From: Pseudomonas urmiensis
GTDB taxonomy: Bacteria > Pseudomonadota > Gammaproteobacteria > Pseudomonadales > Pseudomonadaceae
Length of the DNA stretch: 64,000 nt
Assembly (NCBI RefSeq): GCF_014268815.2
Contig: NZ_JABWRE020000001.1
Coordinates: 3,539,001-3,603,000 of the forward strand
Reading direction: 5' to 3'
The notes under the pieces: generated by a model
What the model was told of the DNA's origin: nothing
Seen by the model: only the letters and a program-made list of their open reading frames with translations
Databases searched by the model: none
Part shown: one piece after another, positions 36,570 through 47,729 of the stretch
Numbering within the stretch: position 1 is the stretch's first letter
Layout: every line of letters begins with the position of its first letter
Translations under genes and position numbers: made by a program

Positions 36570-37559
36570 ATGCGCACTCTGTTGTTCAGCAGCCAGCACT
36601 ACGACCAGGAAAGCTTCACCCGCGCCAGCACCGACAACAACCTTGAACTGCACTTCCAGTCGGCCCGCCTGACCCTGGACACCGCCGCCTTGGCCAGCGG
36701 CTTCGAGGTGGTCTGCGCCTTCATCAACGACGAACTGGACCAGCCGGTGCTGGAGCGCCTGGCCGCCGGCGGCACGCGCCTGATCGCCCTGCGCTCGGCG
36801 GGCTACAACCACGTCGACCTGGCCGCCGCCAAACGCCTGGGGCTGACCGTGGTACGGGTGCCGGCCTACTCGCCGCATGCGGTGGCCGAGCACGCGGTGG
36901 CGCTGATCATGGCCCTCAACCGCCGCCTGCATCGCGCCTACAACCGCACCCGCGAAGGCGACTTCACCCTGCACGGGCTGACCGGCTTCGACCTGCATGG
37001 CAAAACCGTCGGGGTGGTCGGCACCGGCCAGATCGGCGTGGCCTTCGCCCGCATCATGGCCGGCTTTGGCTGCCAGCTGCTGGCCTACGACCCCTACCCC
37101 AACCCCGACATGCTGGCCTTGGGTGCACGCTACCTGGAGCTACCTGAGTTGCTGCGCCAGTCGCGGATCGTCAGCCTGCACTGCCCGCTGACCGAGCACA
37201 CCCGCCACCTGATCAACGCCCACAGCCTGGCAGCGCTGCAACCGGGCGCGATGTTGATCAATACCGGTCGCGGTGCGCTGGTCGACACCCCAGCCCTGAT
37301 CGATGCGCTCAAGAGCGGCCAACTCGGCTACCTGGGTTTGGACGTGTATGAAGAAGAAGCCCAGCTGTTCTTCGAGGACCGCTCCGACTTGCCCCTGCAA
37401 GATGATGTGCTGGCCCGGCTGCTGACCTTCCCCAACGTGATCATTACCGCCCACCAGGCGTTCCTGACCCGTGAGGCGCTGGATGCGATCGCTGCGACCA
37501 CCCTGGAAAATATCATCCGCTGGGTGGCAGGCAATCCGCAGAATCTGGTCGAGGGTTGA
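36570..37559 (+). CDS. ldhA: D-lactate dehydrogenase, fermentative NAD-dependent type
   Basis: A 329-aa 2-hydroxyacid dehydrogenase reducing pyruvate to D-lactate. It begins MRTLLFSSQHYDQESF; the NAD fold is GVVGTGQIGVAFARI, the substrate arginine lies in RLIALRSAGYNHVDL, and the catalytic Glu/His pair falls in EEEAQLFFEDRS and ITAHQAFLTREAL. The FFEDRSD insertion is typical of LdhA. It lies directly downstream of gacS on the same strand with a REP element between. Confidence 0.95.
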   Translation: MRTLLFSSQHYDQESFTRASTDNNLELHFQSARLTLDTAALASGFEVVCAFINDELDQPVLERLAAGGTRLIALRSAGYNHVDLAAAKRLGLTVVRVPAYSPHAVAEHAVALIMALNRRLHRAYNRTREGDFTLHGLTGFDLHGKTVGVVGTGQIGVAFARIMAGFGCQLLAYDPYPNPDMLALGARYLELPELLRQSRIVSLHCPLTEHTRHLINAHSLAALQPGAMLINTGRGALVDTPALIDALKSGQLGYLGLDVYEEEAQLFFEDRSDLPLQDDVLARLLTFPNVIITAHQAFLTREALDAIAATTLENIIRWVAGNPQNLVEG

Positions 37560-37590
37560 TGCTAGGATACGCGGCATTTCTGGAGGACCC

Positions 37591-38028
37591 ATGGTCGAGC
37601 ACGATTTCCGCTACACCCTATTCAACCCGCAACACACCCTGATCGAATGCCGCGCGCTGGTGCCGGGTCGCTATCAGGTAACCGGCAATGGCGGTTCGAT
37701 CCAGAAGGACGACGTCCTGCTGGTCACCCTCAAAGGCAGCAAGGACTTGTCCATGCGCCTGACCGTGGAAAGCGTACGCCACCTGATCAACCCGCGCGGC
37801 CAGTGGGTCGCGGTGGCCAGCGGCCCGGCGTTCAAAGAGCTGGAGATCCTCAACTGGCAGGTCAAGTGCGACAGCTGCCAAGCCGTGCTCGACTTCGAGT
37901 TCGCCGTCGACGGCAAGCTGGGTAACAAGGCGCACAAGCCGGCCGCCAGTGTCCGCGTCGCTGAATTGGGCTGGATCAGCAAGGGTGACAAGCACCTGTG
38001 CCCACACTGCCAGGAGAGCGCTCAGTGA
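37591..38028 (+). CDS. hypothetical protein with C-terminal zinc-ribbon cysteines
   Basis: A 145-aa soluble protein beginning MVEHDFRYTLFNPQHTLIEC, after TGGAGG. The N-terminal ~95 residues look beta-rich (GRYQVTGNGGSIQKDDVLLV) and the C-terminus has two CxxC knuckles, KCDSCQ and LCPHCQ, separated by ~40 residues, a likely zinc ribbon. No named family was recognised. Its stop overlaps the GTG of the META lipoprotein (GTGA), so the two are coupled. Confidence 0.85.
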   Translation: MVEHDFRYTLFNPQHTLIECRALVPGRYQVTGNGGSIQKDDVLLVTLKGSKDLSMRLTVESVRHLINPRGQWVAVASGPAFKELEILNWQVKCDSCQAVLDFEFAVDGKLGNKAHKPAASVRVAELGWISKGDKHLCPHCQESAQ

Positions 38029-38429
38029 AAAACATGCTGACCGGCGTGCTGATTGCCACCGGCCTGCTGGGCTGCGCTGCGCAGCCGTCGAAGTTGCAAC
38101 AAGAGCAGAGCTATGTGCTTGAGTGGATTGGCGAACGCCCGCTGATCGATTACAGCCACCTGACCCTGACCTTGGCCGAAGACGGCCGCGCCTATGGCAA
38201 TGGCGGCTGCAACCACTGGTTTGCGCCGTATACGCTTGAGGGTGAGCGGATCAGCTTCGGCAAGGTCGGCAAGACCCGCAAGCTGTGCGCGCCGGCGTTG
38301 ATGGAGCAGGAGAAGCGTTTCCTCGAGGCGCTGGAGACGGTGCAGCGTTGGGATGTTTCGGCGATCGAACAGATTCGGTTCTGGCCGGCCCAAGGCAAAC
38401 CGTTGCGGTTCTGGCCTGAAGAAGGCTGA
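38025..38429 (+). CDS. META-domain lipoprotein
   Basis: 134 aa from a GTG start that overlaps the previous stop and follows AGGAG by 8 bases. The signal ends in a lipobox, LIATGLLGCAA. The remainder has META/HslJ-type sequence: NGGCNHWFAPYTLEGERISFGKV and LCAPALMEQEKRFLEAL, as in proteins with a small beta-barrel whose function in motility or stress is not clear. Probably located in the outer or inner membrane leaflet facing the periplasm. Confidence 0.88.
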   Translation: MKNMLTGVLIATGLLGCAAQPSKLQQEQSYVLEWIGERPLIDYSHLTLTLAEDGRAYGNGGCNHWFAPYTLEGERISFGKVGKTRKLCAPALMEQEKRFLEALETVQRWDVSAIEQIRFWPAQGKPLRFWPEEG

Positions 38430-38525
38430 TCACCTCTGTTGGAGCCCCTCTGCGGCCCTTCGCGGCGGGTCAGCGCCCCGACAAGTTCGCTCCCACAGAG
38501 TGTGTACCGGGTACAAGCGCGGTCC

Positions 38526-38560
38526 CTGTGGGAGCGGGCTTGCCCGCGAAGGGCTGCAAA
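38526..38560. repeat. REP element
   Basis: TGTGGGAGCGGGCTTGCCCG copy, with a degenerate reverse partner TCGCTCCCACAG at about 38488-38499. Confidence 0.8.
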
Positions 38561-38587
38561 GCAGCCCCAGCTATCAAGTCAACATCA

Positions 38588-39052
38588 TTAGGCGCCTTTG
38601 AGGGCCTTGATCTTCTCCTGCAGCCCTTCCAGGGTCTGCTCGCCCATCAGTTGCTCACGGACCTTGCCTTTGTCATCGATGATGTAGGTCACCGGCAACG
38701 CCTCGCTACGCGGCAGCTCATAACGCTCTGCCGGATCCTGGGCCAGTACCGTGAAGCCAATCCCGAGGGTCTCGGCAGCTTGCTTGAGGTCCTGCCCTTG
38801 CAGGCCATCGAAGTTCACCCCGACCACCTTGATGCCCTGGCTGTCCCACTGCTTGGCCGCAGCGTTCAACTCAGGGATTTCAGTACGGCACGGCCCGCAC
38901 CATTCGGCCCAGTAATTGAGCACCAGCCAGTGCCCCTCGATCTGTTCAGCCTTTACCGTATTGCCGTGCTGGTCCACGCCGTAGTCCGCACCGCAACCGC
39001 CGAGCAACAGGCTCGCAGTGATGGCCAGTGCAGCTGCCAAACGCTTTGCCAT
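38588..39052 (-). CDS. TlpA/ResA-type thioredoxin-fold lipoprotein
   Basis: A 154-aa periplasm-facing redox protein. The signal has a lipobox SLLLGGC (Cys20). The active site is WCGPC in NYWAEWCGPCRTEIPELN, followed by cis-proline ALPVTYIIDDKG. Members reduce or oxidise disulfides in cytochrome c maturation or other envelope proteins; the partner is unknown. It stands alone, divergent from arsC, convergent with the META gene. Confidence 0.92.
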   Translation of the reverse strand: MAKRLAAALAITASLLLGGCGADYGVDQHGNTVKAEQIEGHWLVLNYWAEWCGPCRTEIPELNAAAKQWDSQGIKVVGVNFDGLQGQDLKQAAETLGIGFTVLAQDPAERYELPRSEALPVTYIIDDKGKVREQLMGEQTLEGLQEKIKALKGA

Positions 39053-39139
39053 GGGTCAATCCTTCTCGAAGTTTTCTAAACCTGTAATTCAGTCGCTGCG
39101 GTTAGAATAGCCGCCACACCCTGCTGGATGCGACCCGTC

Positions 39140-40501
<1,362 letters not shown>

Positions 40502-40533
40502 AACAAGCTATGTGGACTGCGTAGGCTACGTGC

Positions 40534-40600
40534 GAGCGGGCTTGCCCCGCGATAGCGAGGCTGAGGCTGACATCGCTATCGCGGGGCAAGCCCGCTCCCA
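40534..40600. repeat. REP inverted pair
   Basis: GAGCGGGCTTGCCCCGCGAT and its reverse partner ATCGCGGGGCAAGCCCGCTC with a ~16-bp spacer containing GAGGCTGAGGCT. Confidence 0.88.
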
Positions 40601-40664
40601 CGCAGTTCGCTCCCACGCAGCTCGCTCCCACGCAGTTCGCTTCCACGCAGTTCGCTCCCATGCC
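40593..40664. repeat. 15-bp tandem repeat growing from a REP tail
   Basis: CGCTCCCACGCAGTT occurs four times in a row (units at 40593, 40608, 40623, 40638, with one or two substitutions) plus a partial fifth. The first unit is the tail of the REP element just before it. Confidence 0.9.
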
Positions 40665-40698
40665 CCTTCCGACAAGGGGCCGCCGACGAGGGGCCGAA

Positions 40699-41370
40699 TC
40701 AGTGGTTGACTGTGTGCGCCAGCATCACCGAGAGCTGACACAGCGGCCGGCCACTCTCGGCATGCCACTGATTGAACAGCTCCTGCACCAACGCCCGATC
40801 GCGCTGGCTGGTCGGCGCCTTGTCGATGATCCCCTGGGCAATCAACGCCGCCGCCATGTCATCGGTTGGAATGAAGGTGTCCTTGCCGACCATGCGCAAG
40901 AAGCGCGGCGCCGACAGTCCACCGAGCTGGTTGCCATGCTTGGCCAGGTACTTCCACAAGCCCACGATATCGGTCACCGGCCAGTCGGCAATGAACGCAC
41001 CGAAACTGCCCTTTTGCTGCTCGATATCCAGAATCATCTGGGCATTGCGCGGCACGCTCTTGAGCTTGCCCAGGTGGCGGATGATCCGCTCATCCTGCAT
41101 CAGCCGCTCCAGATGCTCGGCGCCCATCAGCACCACTTTCTCAGGATCGAAACCGAAGAACACCTGCTCGAAGGCCGGCCACTTGGCGTCCACCAGGCTG
41201 TGCTTGAGGCCCGCGCGAAACACCCGCAGCGACAGGGTCGATAGGTAGCGGTCATCGCCGATATCGCGTAACTGCGCCGGGGTTTTCGGCCGCGGCAGGA
41301 AGGCTTCGAGGGCCTTGGCCGAGCCGAAGCGGTTCAGGCAGTACTCATGCAGCCACTGATAATCGCGCAT
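40699..41370 (-). CDS. DNA-3-methyladenine glycosylase I-like protein (divergent Tag)
   Basis: A 223-aa protein. The middle (FRAGLKHSLVDAKWPAFEQV, FFGFDPEKVVLMGAEHLERL, IIRHLGKLKSVPRNAQMIL) aligns with the helix-hairpin-helix region of Tag, which excises 3-methyladenine. The N-terminal ~55 residues differ from E. coli Tag and I do not see its N-terminal CGW zinc-ligand segment or the C-terminal cysteine/histidine ligands, so activity may differ. It is 4 bp from ttcA, same strand, downstream of it. Confidence 0.82.
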   Translation of the reverse strand: MRDYQWLHEYCLNRFGSAKALEAFLPRPKTPAQLRDIGDDRYLSTLSLRVFRAGLKHSLVDAKWPAFEQVFFGFDPEKVVLMGAEHLERLMQDERIIRHLGKLKSVPRNAQMILDIEQQKGSFGAFIADWPVTDIVGLWKYLAKHGNQLGGLSAPRFLRMVGKDTFIPTDDMAAALIAQGIIDKAPTSQRDRALVQELFNQWHAESGRPLCQLSVMLAHTVNH

Positions 41371-41374
41371 GGGC

Positions 41375-42199
41375 TCAGATGTTCAGCACGTCAAGGAAGC
41401 GCGGCGCGGCGTTTTCGTCGATCTTCAGGCTGTTGAAGTCGAACAGGTTGCGGTCGGCCAACTGCGACGGGGCAACGTTCTGCATGGCGCGGAAGATGCT
41501 CTCGGTACGCCCCGGGTGCTTGCGCTCCCACTCCACCAGCATCTCCTTGACCACCTGGCGCTGCAGGTTTTCCTGCGAGCCGCAGAGGTTGCACGGGATG
41601 ATCGGGAACTCTTTCATGTCCGAGTAGGCCTGGATGTCCTTCTCGTGGCAGTAGGCCAGCGGGCGGATCACCACGTTACGGCCGTCATCGGCACGCAGCT
41701 TGGGCGGCATGCCCTTGAGCGCGCCGTTGAAGAACATGTTGAGGAAGAAGGTTTCGACGATGTCATCGCGGTGGTGACCGAGGGCCATCTTGGTCGCGCC
41801 GATCTCGTCGGCGAAGGTGTACAAGGTGCCACGGCGCAGGCGCGAGCACAGCGAGCAGGTCGTCTTGCCCTCGGGCACCAGCTCCTTGACCACCGAGTAG
41901 GTGTCCTTCTCGACGATGTGGTACTCGACCCCCAGTTCCTTGAGGTAGGCCGGCAACACATGCTCGGGGAAGCCTGGCTGCTTCTGGTCCATGTTCACCG
42001 CGACGATCTCGAACTTGATCGGCGCCACCTTCTGCAGGTGCAGCAGAACATCGAGCATGGTGTAGCTGTCCTTGCCGCCAGACAGGCAGACCATGACCTT
42101 GTCGCCATCCTCGATCATGTTGTAGTCGGTGATGGCTTCGCCGGCGAGACGACGCAGGCGTTTTTGCAGTTTGTTCTGGTTGACCGAGAGGGTGCCCAT
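41375..42199 (-). CDS. ttcA: tRNA 2-thiocytidine(32) synthetase
   Basis: A 274-aa ATP-pyrophosphatase that thiolates cytidine 32 of several tRNAs using a 4Fe-4S cluster. The PP-loop is [15 protein letters not shown]; cluster cysteines are in [12 protein letters not shown], and a later CNLCGSQ is present. [18 protein letters not shown] is taken as start; the in-frame TTG nine codons upstream has no support. Followed 4 bp later by the Tag-like gene. Confidence 0.95.
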   Translation of the reverse strand: MGTLSVNQNKLQKRLRRLAGEAITDYNMIEDGDKVMVCLSGGKDSYTMLDVLLHLQKVAPIKFEIVAVNMDQKQPGFPEHVLPAYLKELGVEYHIVEKDTYSVVKELVPEGKTTCSLCSRLRRGTLYTFADEIGATKMALGHHRDDIVETFFLNMFFNGALKGMPPKLRADDGRNVVIRPLAYCHEKDIQAYSDMKEFPIIPCNLCGSQENLQRQVVKEMLVEWERKHPGRTESIFRAMQNVAPSQLADRNLFDFNSLKIDENAAPRFLDVLNI

Positions 42200-42483
42200 A
42201 GCGCTTGAATCCGCGAGGTGTGACAAAAGCCGGCTATTTTACGCACAAACCGCACGTGGGCGTAGGGCCTGGGCACAATTAACGGCCGTATTCCGATCAA
42301 AGACTGCAAGGGAATCAGCAAGCCGTTTAACAGCGCAATTTGCTCTAAAAAGCAGGTATTAAGCGGGGATCTGCTTCCTATACTGCGACATAAGGCCACA
42401 TTACCGCATGCATCGGTGCCTGGCCTCGGGCCGCAAGCGCTCCACTTGGGGGGCGTTTGGCAACGACGATAGGAGTGACCCGC

Positions 42484-43083
42484 ATGATCCATCACGTTCT
42501 GGGGCTGTTTACCCATCCCGATCAGGAGTGGAAGGAGATTCGTGGCGAGGACGAAACCATCAGCCACATGTACCTGACCCACACGCTGATACTGGCGGCG
42601 ATCCCCGCGGTCTCGGCATTTATCGGCACTACCCAGGTGGGCTGGGTGATCGGTAATCGACCGGCAGTGATGCTGACCATGGAAAGCGCGCTGTGGATGA
42701 GCGTGATGTCCTACCTGGCCATGCTAGCCGGGGTGGCGGTGATGGGCGCCTTCATTCACTGGATGGCGCGCACCTACGATGCCACGCCGTCCATGGCCCA
42801 ATGCATCGCCTTTGCCACCTACACCGCCACCCCGCTGTTCATCGGCGGCCTGGCGGCGCTCTACCCACACCTATGGCTGGGCATGCTGGTCGGCACAGCG
42901 GCCATTTGCTACACGGTTTACCTGTTGTATGTGGGCTTGCCGACGTTCATGAACATCCCGTCAGATGAAGGCTTCCTGTTCTCCAGCTCGGTGCTGGCAG
43001 TGGGCCTGGTGGTGTTGGTGGCAATCATGGCCGCCACCGTGATCATCTGGGGCTTGGGCGTGGGGCCTGTGTATACCAACTAG
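42484..43083 (+). CDS. Yip1-domain (DUF1282) inner-membrane protein
   Basis: A 199-aa protein beginning MIHHVLGLFTHPDQEWKEIR, the usual opening of bacterial Yip1/YohC proteins, followed by five hydrophobic helices (for example LILAAIPAVSAFIGTTQVGW and VLAVGLVVLVAIMAATVIIW). Start preceded by AGGAG. A TATACT at 42379-42384 may be its -10. Function unknown. Confidence 0.9.
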   Translation: MIHHVLGLFTHPDQEWKEIRGEDETISHMYLTHTLILAAIPAVSAFIGTTQVGWVIGNRPAVMLTMESALWMSVMSYLAMLAGVAVMGAFIHWMARTYDATPSMAQCIAFATYTATPLFIGGLAALYPHLWLGMLVGTAAICYTVYLLYVGLPTFMNIPSDEGFLFSSSVLAVGLVVLVAIMAATVIIWGLGVGPVYTN

Positions 43084-43113
43084 ATCCAAACCAACACTGG
43101 GGCATCAAGTCAC

Positions 43114-43135
43114 GGGCCGCCGCAAGGCGGCCTTT
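43114..43135 (+). terminator. hairpin after the Yip1 gene
   Basis: GGGCCGCC, GCAA loop, GGCGGCC, then TTTGG: a strong stem with a poor T-tract. Confidence 0.6.
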
Positions 43136-43213
43136 GGCTGCCTGCTGACCGGTGGCTCGGCAGGCCAAAGGTGGTTACGGCATAATGCCCGGCTCAGGAG
43201 ACTATTCACCGCC

Positions 43214-43708
43214 ATGCCCGAGTTGCTCGAATCCCGCGTCGAAACCTGCTATCAGCAAGCCGAAGCCTTCTTCAAGCGCCCCTTTGCCCGCCCGCAGGTC
43301 AGCTTCAAGCTGCGCGGCCAGAAAGCCGGGGTTGCCCACCTGCATGAGAACCTGCTGCGCTTCAACCTGCAGCTGTATCGCGACAACCAGGAAGACTTCC
43401 TGCGCCAGACCGTGGCCCATGAAGTGGCCCACCTAGTGGCGCATCAGCTGTTTGGCGACAGCATCCAGCCGCATGGCGAGGAGTGGCAGCTGATCATGCG
43501 TGGGGTGTACGAGCTGCCGCCCAATCGCTGCCATAACTATGAAGTGAAGCGGCGCACGGCTACTCGCTACATCTATCAGTGCCCTTGCCCGCAGAGTGAT
43601 TTTCCGTTCAGTGCGCAGCGCCACAAGCTGGTGCGCCAGGGCCGGCGTTATCTGTGTCGGCGCTGCCGGCAGATTCTGGTGTACAGCGGCCAGACGCGCG
43701 TCGAATAG
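43214..43708 (+). CDS. sprT: SprT family zinc metalloprotein
   Basis: A 164-aa protein with the metalloprotease-like HEVAH motif in QTVAHEVAHLVAHQLFG and a C-terminal zinc ribbon, YQCPCPQ and YLCRRCRQ. Related to eukaryotic Spartan, but its bacterial role is unclear. Starts MPELLESRVE after AGGAG. Single gene followed by a REP inverted pair. Confidence 0.94.
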   Translation: MPELLESRVETCYQQAEAFFKRPFARPQVSFKLRGQKAGVAHLHENLLRFNLQLYRDNQEDFLRQTVAHEVAHLVAHQLFGDSIQPHGEEWQLIMRGVYELPPNRCHNYEVKRRTATRYIYQCPCPQSDFPFSAQRHKLVRQGRRYLCRRCRQILVYSGQTRVE

Positions 43709-43717
43709 ACCACCGTT

Positions 43718-43791
43718 ATCGCGGGGCAAGCCCGCTCCCACGCAGCATCTTGTGCCGCTCGTGCTGCGTGGGAGCGGGCTTGCCCCGCGAT
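43718..43791. repeat. perfect 30-bp inverted REP pair
   Basis: Arms 43718-43747 and 43762-43791 are perfect reverse complements (beginning ATCGCGGGGCAAGCCCGC) with a 14-bp loop. The transcript could form a long hairpin between the convergent sprT and dctA. Confidence 0.95.
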
Positions 43792-43821
43792 GAGACCGAC
43801 GCTGCATCACAAATCCCAGCG

Positions 43822-43850
43822 ATAAAAAAGGCGACCCGAAGGTCGCCTTT
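43822..43850 (-). terminator. intrinsic terminator of dctA
   Basis: On the minus strand GGCGACC, loop TTCG, GGTCGCC, then TTTTTT, beginning 15 bp after the dctA stop. Confidence 0.9.
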
Positions 43851-43865
43851 GTGCTTACGCCTGAA

Positions 43866-45200
<1,335 letters not shown>

Positions 45201-45319
45201 TCAAGTGTGCCGGTTTCCACCCTTCCCAGGGCGGGGGCACCTGAATCGCTAACCCTCCTGCACCTGGAGGGATTTGTCGTTGTGTTCGAGCCGCCTGGGC
45301 AGGTCTCTGCCAAGTCAAT

Positions 45320-45335
45320 AGCAAGGGCGATGCCA
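45320..45335 (-). promoter_or_regulatory. sigma54 promoter of dctA
   Basis: On the minus strand TGGCATCGCCCTTGCT: the -24 GG and -12 GC elements are 10 bp apart as required for RpoN promoters. It lies 132 bp before the dctA ATG. Confidence 0.85.
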
Positions 45336-45414
45336 AAATGCCCGGATTGGGTGCAGGAGCCGGATTTGAAGGGTTCGCTCGCCCAATGAGGGGGCAATGG
45401 CGGGGGGAATCGCT

Positions 45415-45469
45415 GGCGGATTTCCGCCCGGTGGCGGGAATTGAACAGGGTCGATGGCGGGAATCCGCC
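45415..45469. promoter_or_regulatory. palindromic upstream activator sites for dctA
   Basis: GGCGGATTTCCGCC (45415-45428) and GGCGGGAATCCGCC (45456-45469) are near-perfect palindromes, with a further half-like GGCGGGAATTG from 45433. They lie about 100-160 bp upstream of the predicted transcription start, the usual place for an enhancer-binding protein such as DctD. Confidence 0.7.
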
Positions 45470-45488
45470 CGGAGTGTGTCCTGCTGAC

Positions 45489-45563
45489 CTCATCGCGGGA
45501 CGAGCCCGCTCCTACAAGATTAGCGGTGACCTTGTAGGAGCGGGTTTGCCCCGCGATGAGGTC
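45489..45563. repeat. REP inverted pair
   Basis: CATCGCGGGACGAGCCCGCT and AGCGGGTTTGCCCCGCGATG arms between phoQ and dctA; the flanks CCTACAAG and CTTGTAGG extend the pairing. Confidence 0.88.
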
Positions 45564-45579
45564 GGTACTGACGAAGCAC

Positions 45580-46926
45580 TCAATCGAGGTTGAAGATGAT
45601 CCGGAACGCCGCGCCGCCCAGTGGCGAATCATCCAGGCTTAGGTGCGCGTCATAGCTGTCGATGATGTCCTTGACCACCGCCAGGCCGATGCCCTGCCCC
45701 GGATGCTGGCGATCCAACCGCTCACCGCGCTGCAGAATCCGCTCGCGCTGATCCGCCGGCACCCCTGGCCCATCATCCTCGACGCACAACACCAGGTGGC
45801 CGGGCGTTTCCTGCAGGCTCACCCGCACCTGCCCCAGGCATAGCCGATAGGCATTCTCCAACAGGTTGCCAAGCAACTCGAGCAAAGCGCCCTGTTCCAT
45901 CGGCACTTGGGCGTGCTCTGGGACATCCACGTCGATGGCCACGCGCTTGTCGCGATAGACCTTGGCCAATGTGCTGCACAGGCTGTCGAGCAGCGGTTTG
46001 AGCTGCACCCGGTGGCGCACCAGGCCGCTCTTGCGCAAGCTGGCGCGCTGCAATTGATAGTCGATCTGCTGGCTCATGCGCTCGATCTGGCTCTGCAGCA
46101 CCCGCGCCTGCTCACGCTCGCCACTGCCCTGGCCCATGCTTTCGCCTACCCCTTGCAGCACTGCCAGCGGCGTTTTCAGGCTGTGCGCCAGGTCATCGAG
46201 CGAATCGCGGTAGCGCTGGCGCTGCTCGCGCTCGCTGTGCAGCAGGCGGTTGAGCGAGCCCGTCAGGCGCAGCAGCTCACGTGGGTGCTCGCGACTCAGG
46301 CCGTCGCGGGCGCCGGTTTCCACTTCGTCGAGCTCAAGGCTGAGCCTGCGCAACGAGCGCAGCCCCCAGGTCAGGCCGGCCCAGAGCAGCACCATCAGCG
46401 CCAGCAAGGCTGCGCCAAAGCCCAGATAGAGTTTCTCACGCAGGCCATTGATGGTGTCTTGGTACTCACGCACCGGCTGCAGGGCGACGATACTGTAGGC
46501 CGCGTTCTTGCCGCCGAGCAGCTTGACCTCGACGTCATAGACGAAGAACTCCTCACCGTCGTCCTGGCGGATGCGCGCGAACTCGTTGCCGCGCCCATCG
46601 TAGCGGGGGTGATAATTGATATTGCGGTCGGTGGTGGCCCGCGAGCGCCAAACTTGATTGCCCTGGCGATCGAAGATGTAGCCCATCAGGCCGGTATAAG
46701 GCAGGTTGTAGCGCTCATCCGGCAGCAGCTCGGGCATCTGCAATTGGCCATGCTCGATGCGCGCTGCGGAAATCAGCGTGGTGACGTCGGAGGCCAGGCG
46801 CTGCTCGATCGACTCTTGCAGCGCCATGCTGAAGGCTTTTTGCAGGGCCGGCAGCAGCGCCAACATAAACAGCAAGGCAAGCAGCGCCGCCGCCAGCATC
46901 AGGCGCACGCGCAGCGAGCGAATCAT
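45580..46926 (-). CDS. phoQ: sensor histidine kinase PhoQ
   Basis: A 448-aa kinase that senses low Mg2+ or cationic peptides in the periplasm. TM1 is LRVRLMLAAALLALLFMLAL, a ~140-residue sensor follows, TM2 at about residue 170 (FGAALLALMVLLWAGLTWGL), then HAMP, HisKA with His in DDLAHSLKTPLAVLQ, and HATPase (NLLENAYRLC, GQGIGLAVVKDII). It overlaps phoP by 4 bases (ATGA). Confidence 0.95.
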   Translation of the reverse strand: MIRSLRVRLMLAAALLALLFMLALLPALQKAFSMALQESIEQRLASDVTTLISAARIEHGQLQMPELLPDERYNLPYTGLMGYIFDRQGNQVWRSRATTDRNINYHPRYDGRGNEFARIRQDDGEEFFVYDVEVKLLGGKNAAYSIVALQPVREYQDTINGLREKLYLGFGAALLALMVLLWAGLTWGLRSLRRLSLELDEVETGARDGLSREHPRELLRLTGSLNRLLHSEREQRQRYRDSLDDLAHSLKTPLAVLQGVGESMGQGSGEREQARVLQSQIERMSQQIDYQLQRASLRKSGLVRHRVQLKPLLDSLCSTLAKVYRDKRVAIDVDVPEHAQVPMEQGALLELLGNLLENAYRLCLGQVRVSLQETPGHLVLCVEDDGPGVPADQRERILQRGERLDRQHPGQGIGLAVVKDIIDSYDAHLSLDDSPLGGAAFRIIFNLD

Positions 46927-47600
46927 CGGCAGCGCTCGGTGAACAGGTAACCCAGGCCGCGCACGGTGTCGATCGGCTTGAAGCCATGCTCACCTTCGAG
47001 CTTGCGGCGCAGACGGCCAACCAGCACTTCGATGACATTCGGATCACGCTCCTCGTCATCGGGATAGAGCTGCTCCATCAAGCGATCCTTGGCGACCACC
47101 TGCTGGTGATGACGCATGAGGTATTCCAGGATGCGGTATTCGTAGGCGGTCAGCGCCAGCGGCTGCTCGTCCAGGGTCGCCTGCTTGCGGTTGAGGTCGA
47201 GCACCAGCGGGCCGGCGGCAATGGTCGACTGGGTGAAACCACTGGAGCGGCGCAGCAGGGCATTGAGGCGGGCCTCCAGCTCTTCGAACTGGAAGGGCTT
47301 GACCACGTAGTCGTCGGCCCCGGCGGCCAGCCCCTCGACTTTGTCCTGCCAGTTGCCGCGCGCGGTAAGGATGAGGATCGGGAAGCTCTTGCCCTGGTTG
47401 CGCAACTGGCGGATCAGGTCCAGCCCACTCATGCCGGGCAAGCCCAGGTCGACCACTGCCAAGTCGAAGTGGTACTCCTCGACCTGATACAGGGCTTCCT
47501 CGGCGTTGGCGACCGCCTGGACCACATGGCCCGTTTCGCTCAGGCGCGTGAACAGGTGGTGACGCAGCAGCGCCTCGTCCTCGACCACCAGCAGTTTCAT
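46923..47600 (-). CDS. phoP: response regulator PhoP
   Basis: A 225-aa OmpR-family regulator. The receiver has VVEDEALLRHHLFTRL, phospho-Asp in LAVVDLGLPGMSG and Lys in DDYVVKPFQF; the winged helix has LTAYEYRILEYLMRH and IEVLVGRLRRKL, ending in TVRGLGYLFTERCR. It controls Mg2+-limitation genes and its own operon through the repeats upstream of oprH. It is 169 bp downstream of oprH, with a REP pair and a hairpin between. Confidence 0.95.
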   Translation of the reverse strand: MKLLVVEDEALLRHHLFTRLSETGHVVQAVANAEEALYQVEEYHFDLAVVDLGLPGMSGLDLIRQLRNQGKSFPILILTARGNWQDKVEGLAAGADDYVVKPFQFEELEARLNALLRRSSGFTQSTIAAGPLVLDLNRKQATLDEQPLALTAYEYRILEYLMRHHQQVVAKDRLMEQLYPDDEERDPNVIEVLVGRLRRKLEGEHGFKPIDTVRGLGYLFTERCR

Positions 47601-47626
47601 GCAGCTCTCCTTCCTCTATTTACTGG

Positions 47627-47701
47627 CCTCATCGCGGGACGAGCCCGCTCCTAGCGCAACGGTGTGCGTCGATACCTGAGCGGGCTTGCCCCGCGATGAA
47701 G
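47627..47701. repeat. REP inverted pair
   Basis: CCTCATCGCGGGACGAGCCC on the left and GAGCGGGCTTGCCCCGCGAT on the right, between oprH and phoP. Confidence 0.87.
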
Positions 47702-47729
47702 CCGGAACTGACGAAAAGCATAACAGCGA

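Noticed and set aside
43718..43791. Possible CRISPR or transposon end
   Set aside because: A single inverted pair of the genome-wide REP family; no spacers, no direct repeat series, no transposase gene.
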